DNA of 34,839 bases from Dehalococcoidia bacterium UBA6808 (GCA_002452695.1 DKFA01000112.1:15910-50748); one strand, 5' to 3'. Shown: positions 15,962 through 23,956, counted from the stretch's first letter. Numbers and translations are program-made. The notes: generated by a model from the sequence alone, not told the origin.

Positions 15962-16115
15962 TCCTGTACCTCCTGTATCATAATTTGCCACCTATATTAC
16001 TCTTTCATAATATGCGGCGCAATGCGTTCTCTGTCAATAACTACGAAGAGGTGATAAACTTTTATATCAGGTTGCTGCACAATACATGTGACTGAAGCAT
16101 AAGAAGGACGGTTGG

Positions 16116-16862
16116 ATGAAAGATCAGATTGTAATCAAGCGCCCCATCCCGGGGCTGGTATGGCTTACGATCAAAGGGACAGGCAGGGATAATACCGTGC
16201 ACGATGGCCTCGCTGCCGAATTGGAGACTGTCTGCAGCGGGATCAACCTGGACACGGACGTGCGCGCTGTTATCATTAGCGGTCCTGAAGGGAAGCCTTT
16301 CTGCAAAACCGCAGACACCAGTAAAAAGAAGCCTTCGCCTTCACTGGCCGGGCCGGTCGCCGGCCTGTGTTGCCCTGTGATCGCCGCCCTCAACGGTAAC
16401 CTCTCAGGACGTGCGCTGGAGCTGGCACTGGCCTGTGATATCCGGGTCGCCTCTCGCACAGCGCGCTTCTCCTTCCCCGGAATTACGAAGGGGACCATTC
16501 CCACGGATGGAGGCACGCAGAGGCTGCCGCGCCTGGTGGGCAAGGCCAAAGCCCTGGAGCTGCTTCTGACCGGAGAGGCCGTGGACGCAGCAGAAGCCCT
16601 GCGCATCGGCCTGGTCAACAGGCTGGTAAAAAAAGCCGATCTATATACTGTTGTGCTAGAGATGGGCAAAGAGATGGCCGCCAAGGCCACGCTCTCGCTT
16701 CAATATTGCAAGGAGGCCGTGCTTAAGGGACTGGATATGACACTGGAGCAGGGACTCAGGCTGGAAGGAGACCTTTATTACCTGCTGCACACTACAGAAG
16801 ACCGCACGGAGGGTATCATTGCCTTCCGCGAGAAAAGGAACCCCGTATTTAAAGGGAAATAA
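16116..16862 (+). CDS. Enoyl-CoA hydratase/isomerase-family protein with altered active site
   Basis: 248 residues, full length for the crotonase fold, with GAAGGA upstream of the ATG. The second half is ordinary ('LELALACDIRVASRTARFSF', 'PTDGGTQRLPRLVGKAKALELLLTGE', C-terminal 'TEDRTEGIIAFREKRNPVFKGK'). The active site is not: the oxyanion motif usually 'AFCAGAD' reads 'PFCKTAD', the Gly-rich turn before 'ELAL' is changed, and the second catalytic Glu (of 'PE' in hydratases) is Gly in 'FSFPGITKG'. Simple hydratase activity is therefore doubtful. An isomerase, decarboxylase, or a non-catalytic partner of the next gene, six bases downstream, is possible. Confidence 0.8.
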   Translation: MKDQIVIKRPIPGLVWLTIKGTGRDNTVHDGLAAELETVCSGINLDTDVRAVIISGPEGKPFCKTADTSKKKPSPSLAGPVAGLCCPVIAALNGNLSGRALELALACDIRVASRTARFSFPGITKGTIPTDGGTQRLPRLVGKAKALELLLTGEAVDAAEALRIGLVNRLVKKADLYTVVLEMGKEMAAKATLSLQYCKEAVLKGLDMTLEQGLRLEGDLYYLLHTTEDRTEGIIAFREKRNPVFKGK

Positions 16863-16868
16863 TCTGCC

Positions 16869-17576
16869 ATGAACGGTTTTGAAACGATTATCTACGAGAA
16901 GAACGGGCCGGTAGCCAGGATCACGCTCAACCGTCCCCAGGTGCTCAATATCTACAACGTGCGCATGCGCGACGAGCTGTTCGAGGCCCTGGGATCGGTC
17001 AAGCAGGACAATGAGGTCAGAGTATTGCTGATGACCGGCGCCGGCGAAAAGGCCTTCTGCGCCGGGGCTGACCTGAGCGAGTTCCTCTCGGCGCCCTCGC
17101 CCACCATCGCCCGCTTCGTGCGCTGGCGGCGTGATATATGGGGGCTGTTCCTCAGCTTGCCCCAGCCGGTCATCGCCGCCCTGCACGGATATGTCTTCGG
17201 CTCGGGCATCGAAATGGCTATGTGTTGCGATATCCGCGTCGCAGCCGATAACTGCATCTTCGGGCTGCCCGAGGTGTCCCTGGGCATCATCCCGGCGGCG
17301 GGCGCCACGCAGACCGTGCCCCGCGTGATCGGGCCGGGGCGCACCCTGGATATGTTCCTCACCGGCAGGCGAGTGGGCGCGGAGGAAGCGCTTCAAATGG
17401 GTCTGGTCAACCGCGTCGTGCCGAGGGCCGGACTGCTTCCCGCAGCGGAAGCCCTGACAGAGAAAATCGCCGGCTTCGACCAGAAAGCCGTACGAATCAT
17501 TAAACAGGCTGTAATCAGGGGCATTGAGCTGCCCCTGGAGGAAGGTCTCAAGCTGGAACGGCGGCTGGTCGCGTAA
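16869..17576 (+). CDS. Enoyl-CoA hydratase/isomerase family protein, C-terminally short
   Basis: 235 residues. The crotonase fold is clear and both catalytic glutamates are present: 'GSGIEMAMCCD' and 'FGLPEVSLGIIP'. The oxyanion motif is 'AFCAGADLSEF'. It would add water to a trans-2-enoyl-CoA. It ends 'GLKLERRLVA', about 25 residues before the family's usual end; the upstream paralogue still has that tail. The missing part normally forms C-terminal helices near the trimer interface and CoA site. The stop lies 12 bases from the end of an amidase remnant on the other strand, so a rearrangement probably removed the tail. Whether the protein works is uncertain. Confidence 0.8.
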   Translation: MNGFETIIYEKNGPVARITLNRPQVLNIYNVRMRDELFEALGSVKQDNEVRVLLMTGAGEKAFCAGADLSEFLSAPSPTIARFVRWRRDIWGLFLSLPQPVIAALHGYVFGSGIEMAMCCDIRVAADNCIFGLPEVSLGIIPAAGATQTVPRVIGPGRTLDMFLTGRRVGAEEALQMGLVNRVVPRAGLLPAAEALTEKIAGFDQKAVRIIKQAVIRGIELPLEEGLKLERRLVA

Positions 17577-17588
17577 TTTGCTACCCCA

Positions 17589-17981
17589 TCACAGCAGGCT
17601 GTAATGCACGACGGGCTTCCTGCGTTCCACAACCTTCTCAGCATTGAAGGCGATTCGCATCAGCAGGTCCTCTTCCCACCAGCGTCCCATGGCCTGCATG
17701 CCGATGGGCAGTCCCAGGCTATCATAGGCGGGGAAGGAGATGGCGGGCAGGCCGCACAGGTTGGCCGGGAAGACGTAACGCGTGACCTCGGTGGTGCTGG
17801 ACAGGTCTGGCCATCCTCCGGCGGCATCCTCAGGCGCGACTGCCGGCGAGATGATGGCATCGACCTCTTTGTAGATCTCCCAGAAAATGCGGATGCAGCG
17901 TGTTCGCAGCCTCTGTGCCTTGAGATAATCGCCGGCGCTGCCTTGATGTCGCTGAAAGCCAGAGGGAAAGGGGGGTGAGGA
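17589..17981 (-). pseudogene. Amidase (amidase-signature family) C-terminal remnant
   Basis: The minus strand is open for about 130 codons and reads 'GSAGDYLKAQRLRTRCIR', 'VDAIISPAVAPEDA', 'FPANLCGLPAISFP' and 'GLPIGMQAMGRWWEEDLL' up to a TGA at 17589. This is the familiar C-terminal part of amidase-signature proteins (GatA-like). The catalytic Lys/Ser/Ser region, about 300 residues, is absent: an in-frame TGA lies at 17984-17982 and there is no plausible start. The nitroreductase gene ends at 17987, so the rest was deleted. It is read here as a decayed gene fragment. Confidence 0.8.
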
Positions 17982-17986
17982 TCAGA

Positions 17987-18649
17987 TTACAAACCGTGCC
18001 AGGTGCAGACCTCTGAAAGGGGGACCCTGTGGGTGCGGAAGGTATTAACGCGGGCCTCCGTATCAGGGTAGCCAATCGCCATAGAGATGACAAGCTGTTT
18101 GGAATCGGGGATATTCAGTATACGGCGTACGGTATCGGGATAGCTTATGCCCGCTGCCAGCATGACCGAACCCAGGCCGAAGTTGGGGGCGGCCAGGCTG
18201 ATGGTCTGCGCCACCAGCCCGATATTGAGGATGGCCCAGTTGCTGATCTCCCTTTCCGTATAGATATAGATGGCATTGGGCGCATTGAAAAAGCGGTACA
18301 TCTGGACAAACCAGTTGAGCTGTGCCTCGATATCGTCGCGCTTAATCCCCATCAGGTCGTACAGCCTTCTGCCGTTCTCACTGCGCCGGTCTTTGAAGGG
18401 CGGCCTCCATTCCGGCTGCGGAATATCCGGGTTCCTGTCATCCTGAGCGAAGGCACGGGCGGCCAGCGTATCCCGCAATTCCCTCATTACTTCTCCGCCC
18501 ACCACGGCAAACTCCCAGGTCTGGGTATTGGCCCATGACGGGGAACGCTGCGCTACCGTCAACAGTTCTTCCAGGGCCCTGCGCGGCACTGGGTCCGGCT
18601 TGAAAGCGCGTACACTGTAGCGTGAGTTAATCGCTTCTATAATATCCAT
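17987..18649 (-). CDS. Nitroreductase-family FMN oxidoreductase
   Basis: 220 residues. The N-terminal 'NSRYSVRAFKPDPVPRRALEELLTVAQRSPSWANTQTWEF' is the FMN-binding signature of the nitroreductase fold, and the C-terminal half has 'IGLVAQTISLAAPNFGLGSV' and 'ISMAIGYPD'. Members are dimers using NAD(P)H to reduce nitro compounds, quinones, flavins or enoates. It follows the MarR gene on the same strand after a 92-base gap, a common pairing in which MarR senses a toxic or aromatic compound. The start ATG has TGAGG unusually close. The physiological substrate is unknown. Confidence 0.85.
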   Translation of the reverse strand: MDIIEAINSRYSVRAFKPDPVPRRALEELLTVAQRSPSWANTQTWEFAVVGGEVMRELRDTLAARAFAQDDRNPDIPQPEWRPPFKDRRSENGRRLYDLMGIKRDDIEAQLNWFVQMYRFFNAPNAIYIYTEREISNWAILNIGLVAQTISLAAPNFGLGSVMLAAGISYPDTVRRILNIPDSKQLVISMAIGYPDTEARVNTFRTHRVPLSEVCTWHGL

Positions 18650-18741
18650 GCCTCACGCTCGCTTATTTTTATTTATAGACAATAAACCATACATCCCGAC
18701 AAATGGGAATATTACAGTATTTTATGCAATTCCTCAACAGG

Positions 18742-19284
18742 TTAATCAATGCCTATAAATTTTTTGAGGATGACATCGACGACCTCTGGATTGCCGCCGA
18801 TCTTCCTGATGGACTCATCGCGCACCTTACGTGACAGGCGGACCAGGTCTTTACGCTCAGATGCGGACAGCCGCCCGTATACTTCCTCGATCAGCCTGTT
18901 GATCTGCTGGTTGACCTGTTTGAGCAGTTCGTATCCGCGTTCGGTCAGGTAGACGTTTACTACCCGCCGGTCCACCTGTGAGCGTCGCCTCATCACCAGT
19001 CCCCTTTTTTCCAGATTATCGATAACCACGCTGATCGAAGTACCCTCGATAGTCAGGTACCTGTTCAATTCGGTTGGCGACATGGGGGAGCCGGCCATAG
19101 TAAGAGCCTGCAGCATGATCCACTGGGAATAGGTCAGCTCGAAAGGCGACAACTCCCTTAAAAAGGCCTTGTGCCAGTTGATGAAGGCCTGCGCCATTAT
19201 CAAAGATGTAATAGAGAGATCGTCCGATGGTTGCATACGCTGTATCTCAGCCAGGACTTTTTCGTCTTTTTTAAACAGTTTCAT
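18742..19284 (-). CDS. MarR-family transcriptional regulator
   Basis: 180 residues from the ATG at 19284, preceded by GAAGG. A TTG at 19347 would add 21 residues but lies inside the promoter palindrome, so it is not preferred. The winged helix-turn-helix is at about residues 55-125: 'LTYSQWIMLQALTMAG', 'SPTELNRYLTIEGTSISVVIDNLEKRGLV' and the wing 'VDRRVVNVYLTERG'. Flanking helices form the dimer. It is divergent from an MFS remnant and the APC permease operon and upstream of a nitroreductase. It probably represses these genes until a ligand binds; the palindromes at 19327-19367 are likely sites. Confidence 0.85.
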   Translation of the reverse strand: MKLFKKDEKVLAEIQRMQPSDDLSITSLIMAQAFINWHKAFLRELSPFELTYSQWIMLQALTMAGSPMSPTELNRYLTIEGTSISVVIDNLEKRGLVMRRRSQVDRRVVNVYLTERGYELLKQVNQQINRLIEEVYGRLSASERKDLVRLSRKVRDESIRKIGGNPEVVDVILKKFIGID

Positions 19285-19326
19285 CTTTGCCTTCTGTCCG
19301 CTTACCTCTCTGCCCCATATTTTACA

Positions 19327-19370
19327 GTATCTATTGACAAGATACAATGATTGTGCAATTATAATTGTCT
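19327..19370. promoter_or_regulatory. Promoter/operator copy 1 with two palindromes
   Basis: GTATCT-N7-AGATAC (19327-19345) encloses a consensus -35 TTGACA (19334-19339), and CAATTATAATTG (19356-19367) is a perfect palindrome containing TATAAT. The spacing from TTGACA to this TATAAT is 20 bases, long for a standard promoter. It points into the MFS remnant and lies between it and the marR gene, where a MarR site is expected. Confidence 0.55.
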
Positions 19371-19408
19371 AATTTTATATTATTTAATTAATTCTGAAAG
19401 GTATAACA

Positions 19409-19607
19409 GTGGAACGAAAAATACCAGGTGGGTGGTGCGGGTGAGGTAGCCACACTAATCGTTCCATCACTTCTGTATTTTATCAATTTTGTCGACCGGT
19501 CGATCATGGCGGCTGCCCTTACACCGAACCAACAGACATTCAGCCTGGCTAACGGGCAGGCCGGTCTGCTGGCCATGACCATCATCGATTGGTGCGGCGT
19601 AGAATAA
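19409..19607 (+). pseudogene. MFS transporter N-terminal remnant with frameshift
   Basis: A GTG at 19409 preceded by GAAAGG starts a frame that stops after 11 codons. If one A is removed from the run of five at 19417-19421, reading continues as 'ERKYQVGGAGEV', 'LIVPSLLYFINFVDRSIMAA', 'NQQTFSLANGQAGLLAM', then 'DWCGVE' and a stop at 19607. The motif 'YFINFVDRSI' followed by 'QAGLLA' is the first membrane helix and loop of major facilitator transporters. Eleven of the usual twelve helices are missing. This is a dead transporter gene in the position where the APC permease operon now begins. Confidence 0.7.
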
Positions 19608-19620
19608 CTCAGGGGAAACC

Positions 19621-19660
19621 CTGTTGACAAACAACAATAATTATGCAATTATAAATCTTG
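19621..19660 (+). promoter_or_regulatory. Promoter/operator copy 2, upstream of the APC permease
   Basis: This 40-base stretch matches 19331-19370 at 30 positions without a gap, including TTGACAA and GCAATTATAA. It has TTGACA (19624-19629) and TATAAA (19650-19655) with the same 20-base spacing as copy 1. The outer palindrome of copy 1 is not kept. Confidence 0.55.
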
Positions 19661-19674
19661 TAATCATATTACAA

Positions 19675-19683
19675 CCCCCCCCC
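19675..19683. repeat. Poly-C tract of nine in the permease leader
   Basis: Nine consecutive C lie between the promoter copy and the Shine-Dalgarno of the APC permease, the longest single-base run I noticed near a gene start here. Confidence 0.6.
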
Positions 19684-19726
19684 GTTCCTTTTGGCATGTA
19701 AATAAATAAGGAGGTCGTAAACAGAT

Positions 19727-21022
19727 ATGGAACAGCAGCCAAGCAACCTTAAGCGAGGTTTGACCCTGGTCACTCTCTTCACCCTGCTGACCGGCGCCAT
19801 GGTCGGCATGGCCTGGGCGGTCCTGGCCAATACATTCCTCGACAGGGCCGGCCCTGCCGGCATGATCTCTCTCATTATTGCAGCCGTTTTTACCCTGTTT
19901 GTCGGGCTGTGCTACGCCGAGCTCTGTTCGATAATGCCGGTGGCCGGCGGGCCCTACATCTACGTACGCAGGGCCATGAACAAGTTCGGCGGCTTTATCG
20001 CCGGCTGGCTGCTGATCATGGCCTACGCTGCCATGATGCCGGCCGAGTGCATTATCATCGGCCAGCTAGTCAACGGCATTGCGCCGGGAGTACCCGTGGC
20101 CTGGGTCGGCGTCGGCGCAGCCATCCTCTTTACCGTGATCAACCTGCTCGGCATCACCTTCTCTGCTACCGTTCAGTTGATTTTGACCATAATCCTGTTC
20201 GGCGGCATCTTTGCCTATGCCCTGCCCAGTCTGGGCAACCTGCAGGCAGAGAATTTCATGCCTTTCTTCGGGCGCGGCATAGCCGGCATATTCATGATGG
20301 TGCCTATATACTTCTTGGGCTTCATGGGCTTTGACATCCTGCCGCAGGCTGCGCAGGAGGTCAAAGCCCCCATTCGCAAGATGGTCTTCGTTATCCCGCT
20401 CTCAATTTTCTTTGTGTTAATAGCGTATTTTGTTGTAGCCGTCGCCAACGCGGGCGTACTGCCCTGGGAACAAATCGCCAAGAGCACAGAGGCAGTGCCC
20501 ATCATGCCCATTGCCACCAAGGTACTGGGACCTTCCGGCGCCATGCTCATTATCCTCGCCGGCCTGGGAGGACTGGTTACCACACTCAACGGTTTCGTAG
20601 TGGGGGCCTCAAGGCTGATGATGGCTATGGGCAAAGACCATGAACTGCCTCCATTTTTCGGCAACGTCAATAAAAAATTCGGCGTGCCGCACTGGACCAT
20701 CATCTTTATCGGCGTACTGGGCATTATCGGCAGCTTCGCACCTCAGTTGATCGTACTTTTCGATACTGCTGCCTCGGCAGTACTGGTTGTATATGCTCTC
20801 ACCCCCATCGCCTTAATCATACTCCGCAAAAAGGAACCTGATATCGAGCGTCCTTACAAGGTACCCTGGGGCCTGACTATCCCAATCCTGGCCCTGGTAG
20901 GCGTCGTTCCCACCTTCCTGTTTTCACTCGGCATCCTTACCACCGAAGCTCAGATTGTCTTTGCGGCCTGGATCGTGATCGGCGTACTTTATTACCTGAT
21001 CTTCCGGCGTAAGCAGGCCTGA
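19727..21022 (+). CDS. APC-family amino acid/amine permease
   Basis: 431 residues with about twelve membrane segments. The first helix carries 'LLTGAMVGMAWAVLANTFL', the unwound glycine-rich substrate site of the APC fold; 'AELCSIMPVAGGPYIYVRRAM' follows helix two. 'GFDILPQAAQEVKAPIRKM' is the helix-six motif, and 'ASRLMMAMGKDHELPPFF' is the conserved intracellular loop. It imports an amino acid, amine or similar solute across the inner membrane using an ion gradient or exchange. AAGGAGGT lies 11 bases before the ATG. It heads a plus-strand group with a CoA-transferase and an amidohydrolase, so its substrate may enter that route. The exact substrate is unknown. Confidence 0.85.
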   Translation: MEQQPSNLKRGLTLVTLFTLLTGAMVGMAWAVLANTFLDRAGPAGMISLIIAAVFTLFVGLCYAELCSIMPVAGGPYIYVRRAMNKFGGFIAGWLLIMAYAAMMPAECIIIGQLVNGIAPGVPVAWVGVGAAILFTVINLLGITFSATVQLILTIILFGGIFAYALPSLGNLQAENFMPFFGRGIAGIFMMVPIYFLGFMGFDILPQAAQEVKAPIRKMVFVIPLSIFFVLIAYFVVAVANAGVLPWEQIAKSTEAVPIMPIATKVLGPSGAMLIILAGLGGLVTTLNGFVVGASRLMMAMGKDHELPPFFGNVNKKFGVPHWTIIFIGVLGIIGSFAPQLIVLFDTAASAVLVVYALTPIALIILRKKEPDIERPYKVPWGLTIPILALVGVVPTFLFSLGILTTEAQIVFAAWIVIGVLYYLIFRRKQA

Positions 21023-21057
21023 TCCATTAAAGGATTGCCCTTTACATCGCTTTTTTG

Positions 21058-21081
21058 GGGGGCCGGAGAATTCCGGCTCCC
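21058..21081. other. Intercistronic hairpin after the permease
   Basis: GCCGGA-GAAT-TCCGGC extends outward with a G-T pair and three G-C pairs to a ten-pair stem. T residues lie before, not after, it on the plus strand, so it is not a normal terminator there and may instead stabilise or separate the permease message from the downstream genes. Confidence 0.45.
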
Positions 21082-21106
21082 TGCAAAACAATACAGAGTA
21101 TAAGAT

Positions 21107-21673
21107 ATGGAAAACAAAGTCATGCAGACACTACCCGGTCCAGTGACCTGGGATGCACTCAATGCTGAGCTGATGAAGCTCCCCAAAGAGGATATCGTCG
21201 CTATGGTCGACCTGTGGGTCAAAACCTACTGGACCCTGCAGAACTACTGGATGATCTGCGTGGAACGCGATTTCGGCTTCGATAACACCGTCCGGTTGGA
21301 CGGGGAGATCTGGCAGCACCTGGCCGCTGCACAGGGGCACCGTCTGAAAAAGGTGCTCAAACTGGAAAACGATATCCAGTCGCTGGCCGCCCTGCTCAAG
21401 TACTGCGCCGGTCAGTGGGTTAACGCCGGGTTCAAATGGGAGTTCCTCGAGATCTCCGGCAACAGGCTGCATATGCGTGTCAACCAGTGCCCGATGGGCA
21501 CCTACCGCAAGGCGCAGAACCTGGAGCTGATACCCTGCAAACTGGGCGCATCCTCTCTCTACCTCGCCTTCGCCAGGGTGATCAACGATAAGTTCCAAGT
21601 CACCTGCCTGCACGCCCACCCGGATCCACCAAAGGAAAACACCATGTGCGAATGGGAATTCATACTTCCCTGA
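21107..21673 (+). CDS. Uncharacterised Cys-containing protein (possibly DUF6125 / ATC-hydrolase-like)
   Basis: 188 residues with no signal peptide or membrane segment. Conserved-looking features are 'LWVKTYWTLQNYWMICVERDFGFD' near the N-terminus, then 'VNQCPMGTYRKAQN', 'LIPCKLG', 'VTCLHAHPDPPKENTMCEWEF' at the end. The spaced Cys and His residues could bind a metal or be catalytic. From memory this pattern resembles the DUF6125 group near L-2-amino-thiazoline-4-carboxylate hydrolase, but I am not certain. It lies between a permease and a CoA-transferase gene and probably acts on the same substrate. An internal ATG five codons later is an alternative start. Confidence 0.65.
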   Translation: MENKVMQTLPGPVTWDALNAELMKLPKEDIVAMVDLWVKTYWTLQNYWMICVERDFGFDNTVRLDGEIWQHLAAAQGHRLKKVLKLENDIQSLAALLKYCAGQWVNAGFKWEFLEISGNRLHMRVNQCPMGTYRKAQNLELIPCKLGASSLYLAFARVINDKFQVTCLHAHPDPPKENTMCEWEFILP

Positions 21674-21724
21674 TCCCACCAGCACTTTTATAAGATTATT
21701 TAACCAGTAATTAAGGAGTCAGCC

Positions 21725-22948
21725 ATGAGCATAAAACCTTTAAACGGAATAAAAATCCTCGACCTGACCTGGGTCTTTGCCGGCCCCTTTGCCACACAGA
21801 TACTGGGAGATCTTGGAGCAGAGATCATCAAGATAGAAGCCGCTCCTGTGGGAGATAAGACCCGTATCATGCCGCCTTTTAAAAACGGCTACAGCGGCTA
21901 TTTTGCCACGCTTAACCGGGGCAAGAAATCACTGGCGCTCGACCTTAAAAAAGACAGGGGTCGCGAGATCTTATTAGCCCTGGCGGAAAAATGCGACGTG
22001 CTCACTGAGAACTTCGCTCCGGGAGCGCTGGACCAGCTCGGCCTCAGCTATGAAGAGGTAAAGAAAGCCAATCCCCGCATAATTTATGCCTCGGCCTCCG
22101 GTTTCGGCAGCTTCGGTCCCTATTCGAAAAGGCCCTGCATCGACCCGGTGGGCCAGGCCATGGGCGGGCTGATGAGCTTAACGGGCTATCCTGACCGGTC
22201 CCCGCTCAAAACAGGCCCGGGCATCGCCGATTCCATCATGGGCCTTTATCTGGTGAACGGTATACTGGCTGCCCTGCGCCTGCGCGACCTGACCGGAGAA
22301 GGGCAAAGGATCGAGGTGGCCATGATGGACAGCGTTTTCTCCGTGCTGGAAGAGAACGTGATCAAAACCAGCATGGAAGGCGAACCGGCGCCGCGCCGCG
22401 GCAACCTGGATCCCTTCGGCGTACCCTGGGACACATTCCTGACCAAGGACAGCAGATGGGTCATGGTATGCGCCTTCAGCAGCCCGGTCTTCGAGGAACT
22501 TTACGGCCTGATGGGACGCCCCGACCTGGTAGATAAATACAAAGGCGATAATATCGATGCCTTCCTTAACCGCGCCGCCCATCAGGCTGAGTTGAACGAG
22601 GTCTTTGCCAAATGGGTCAGGGAAAATATGACAGCCGATGATCTGGAAAGCCTGTTCATCGCCATGGACGCACCCATGGGCATCATCAAGGATGTCAAAG
22701 AGCTGCTGGACGACCCGCATCTCAAGGCGCGAGATATGGTGGTCGAGGTAGATCATCCCAAACTGGGCAAAATCAAGACATTCAACCTTCCCATCAAGTT
22801 TTTCAATGCCGAAGCGGGTGTTAAACCGGGGAAAGCGCCGCTCGACCCGGAAATCGGGCAGCACAGCACCGAAATACTCAAAACCCTGCTGGGTAAAAGC
22901 GATGCCGAGATCAACGTATTGCGTGAGGAAAAGGTGATCTGGACATAG
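21725..22948 (+). CDS. Family III (CaiB/BaiF) CoA-transferase
   Basis: 407 residues with AAGGAGT upstream of the ATG. It begins 'PLNGIKILDLTWVFAGPFATQILGDLGAEIIKIE' and has 'NRGKKSLALDLKKDRGREI' and 'GFGSFGPYS'. The catalytic Asp is Asp169 in 'GPGIADSIMGL', 22 residues before the Gly of 'LTGEGQ', and even the number matches formyl-CoA transferase. It should be an active CoA-transferase. The amidohydrolase gene follows after 20 bases, and the permease and Cys-containing protein precede it, so activation of an imported carboxylic acid is the likely role. The donor and acceptor acids are unknown. Confidence 0.9.
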   Translation: MSIKPLNGIKILDLTWVFAGPFATQILGDLGAEIIKIEAAPVGDKTRIMPPFKNGYSGYFATLNRGKKSLALDLKKDRGREILLALAEKCDVLTENFAPGALDQLGLSYEEVKKANPRIIYASASGFGSFGPYSKRPCIDPVGQAMGGLMSLTGYPDRSPLKTGPGIADSIMGLYLVNGILAALRLRDLTGEGQRIEVAMMDSVFSVLEENVIKTSMEGEPAPRRGNLDPFGVPWDTFLTKDSRWVMVCAFSSPVFEELYGLMGRPDLVDKYKGDNIDAFLNRAAHQAELNEVFAKWVRENMTADDLESLFIAMDAPMGIIKDVKELLDDPHLKARDMVVEVDHPKLGKIKTFNLPIKFFNAEAGVKPGKAPLDPEIGQHSTEILKTLLGKSDAEINVLREEKVIWT

Positions 22949-22968
22949 AGCAAACAGGAGTCACGAAT

Positions 22969-23919
22969 ATGATCATAGATACTTCCAATACCATACCTAC
23001 ACGTGAGATGCTTTTCGCCGATCTGTTTACACCGCAACCGGGCATGGAAGGCTATATCAAGCTTTTTGGCGCCAAGTGGGCGGCCTGGCTGGGCATGACC
23101 ATAGAGGAGTTCAACGAGGTTACTGACAGGCTGGCCGGAGATGAGCTGCGTGAGGAGTTGATCAGGAGGGGAGAAACCGGGCCGATCGGTATGGACAACT
23201 TTGTCAGGATACTCAGGGAGAACGGCATCACTTGGTCGGCCCTGCATAATATGGACGAGTCCAACTTGAGCGGTTCGGCCGTACCCAACCAGTACGTAGC
23301 CGACATCATTAAGAAATATCCCAACCAGTTCATCCCCTTTACCGGCTTCAACCCGCACAAAGCCGCTGAGAGCCTGTCCAGTGTTGAGCATGCACTGGAC
23401 AAATTAGGCTTCAAGGCCGTGGTGTTCCGCCCCTTTGCGCACAGGTGCTATGCCAATGACCCGCGCTACTATCCGCTCTATTCACTTTGCGAGAAAAGGG
23501 GGGTTCCGATCTGGATACATACCTCGGTCAACTGGACGACCAATATCTCTATGTATTACGGGCACCCCCGCTACCTTGAACAGGTGTTGATCGATTTCCC
23601 GCGGTTGAAAATCATCGCTGGACACGGCGGCTGGCCCTGGACGCCGGACATTGTGCTCATGCTGTGGAAATATGACAACCTCTATACAGACACATCGGCG
23701 CACAGGCCCAAGTACCTGAATACTCCCGGCACGGGCTGGGAGATGTTCATGCGCTACGCCAACTCCACCATCCAGGATAAGATACTGTTCGGCTCCGACT
23801 GGCTTTCCATGGGCATGCATATCAGGGACGTGCTCAAGGAAATAGACCAGTGGCCGCTCAAGGACAGCGTTAAAGAAAAGTTTTTCTACAAGAATTCGCA
23901 GCGCGTTTTCAATCTTTAG
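22969..23919 (+). CDS. Amidohydrolase-2-family protein lacking the N-terminal HxH motif
   Basis: 316 residues, TIM-barrel amidohydrolase of the ACMSD/resorcylate-decarboxylase type. CAGGAG lies eight bases before the ATG. Metal-site parts present are His in 'PIWIHTSVNW', His in 'IIAGHGGWPW' and Asp in 'LFGSDWLSMG'. The first strand normally reads 'IDxHxH', but here it is 'MIIDTSNTIPT', so both His ligands are missing. The upstream sequence encodes no earlier HxH before the CoA-transferase stop. The protein may bind metal differently or be non-hydrolytic. It is the last gene before a strong terminator. Confidence 0.8.
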   Translation: MIIDTSNTIPTREMLFADLFTPQPGMEGYIKLFGAKWAAWLGMTIEEFNEVTDRLAGDELREELIRRGETGPIGMDNFVRILRENGITWSALHNMDESNLSGSAVPNQYVADIIKKYPNQFIPFTGFNPHKAAESLSSVEHALDKLGFKAVVFRPFAHRCYANDPRYYPLYSLCEKRGVPIWIHTSVNWTTNISMYYGHPRYLEQVLIDFPRLKIIAGHGGWPWTPDIVLMLWKYDNLYTDTSAHRPKYLNTPGTGWEMFMRYANSTIQDKILFGSDWLSMGMHIRDVLKEIDQWPLKDSVKEKFFYKNSQRVFNL

Positions 23920-23956
23920 TAACATGAATTATGATCGATCGGACAGGCTCTATACT

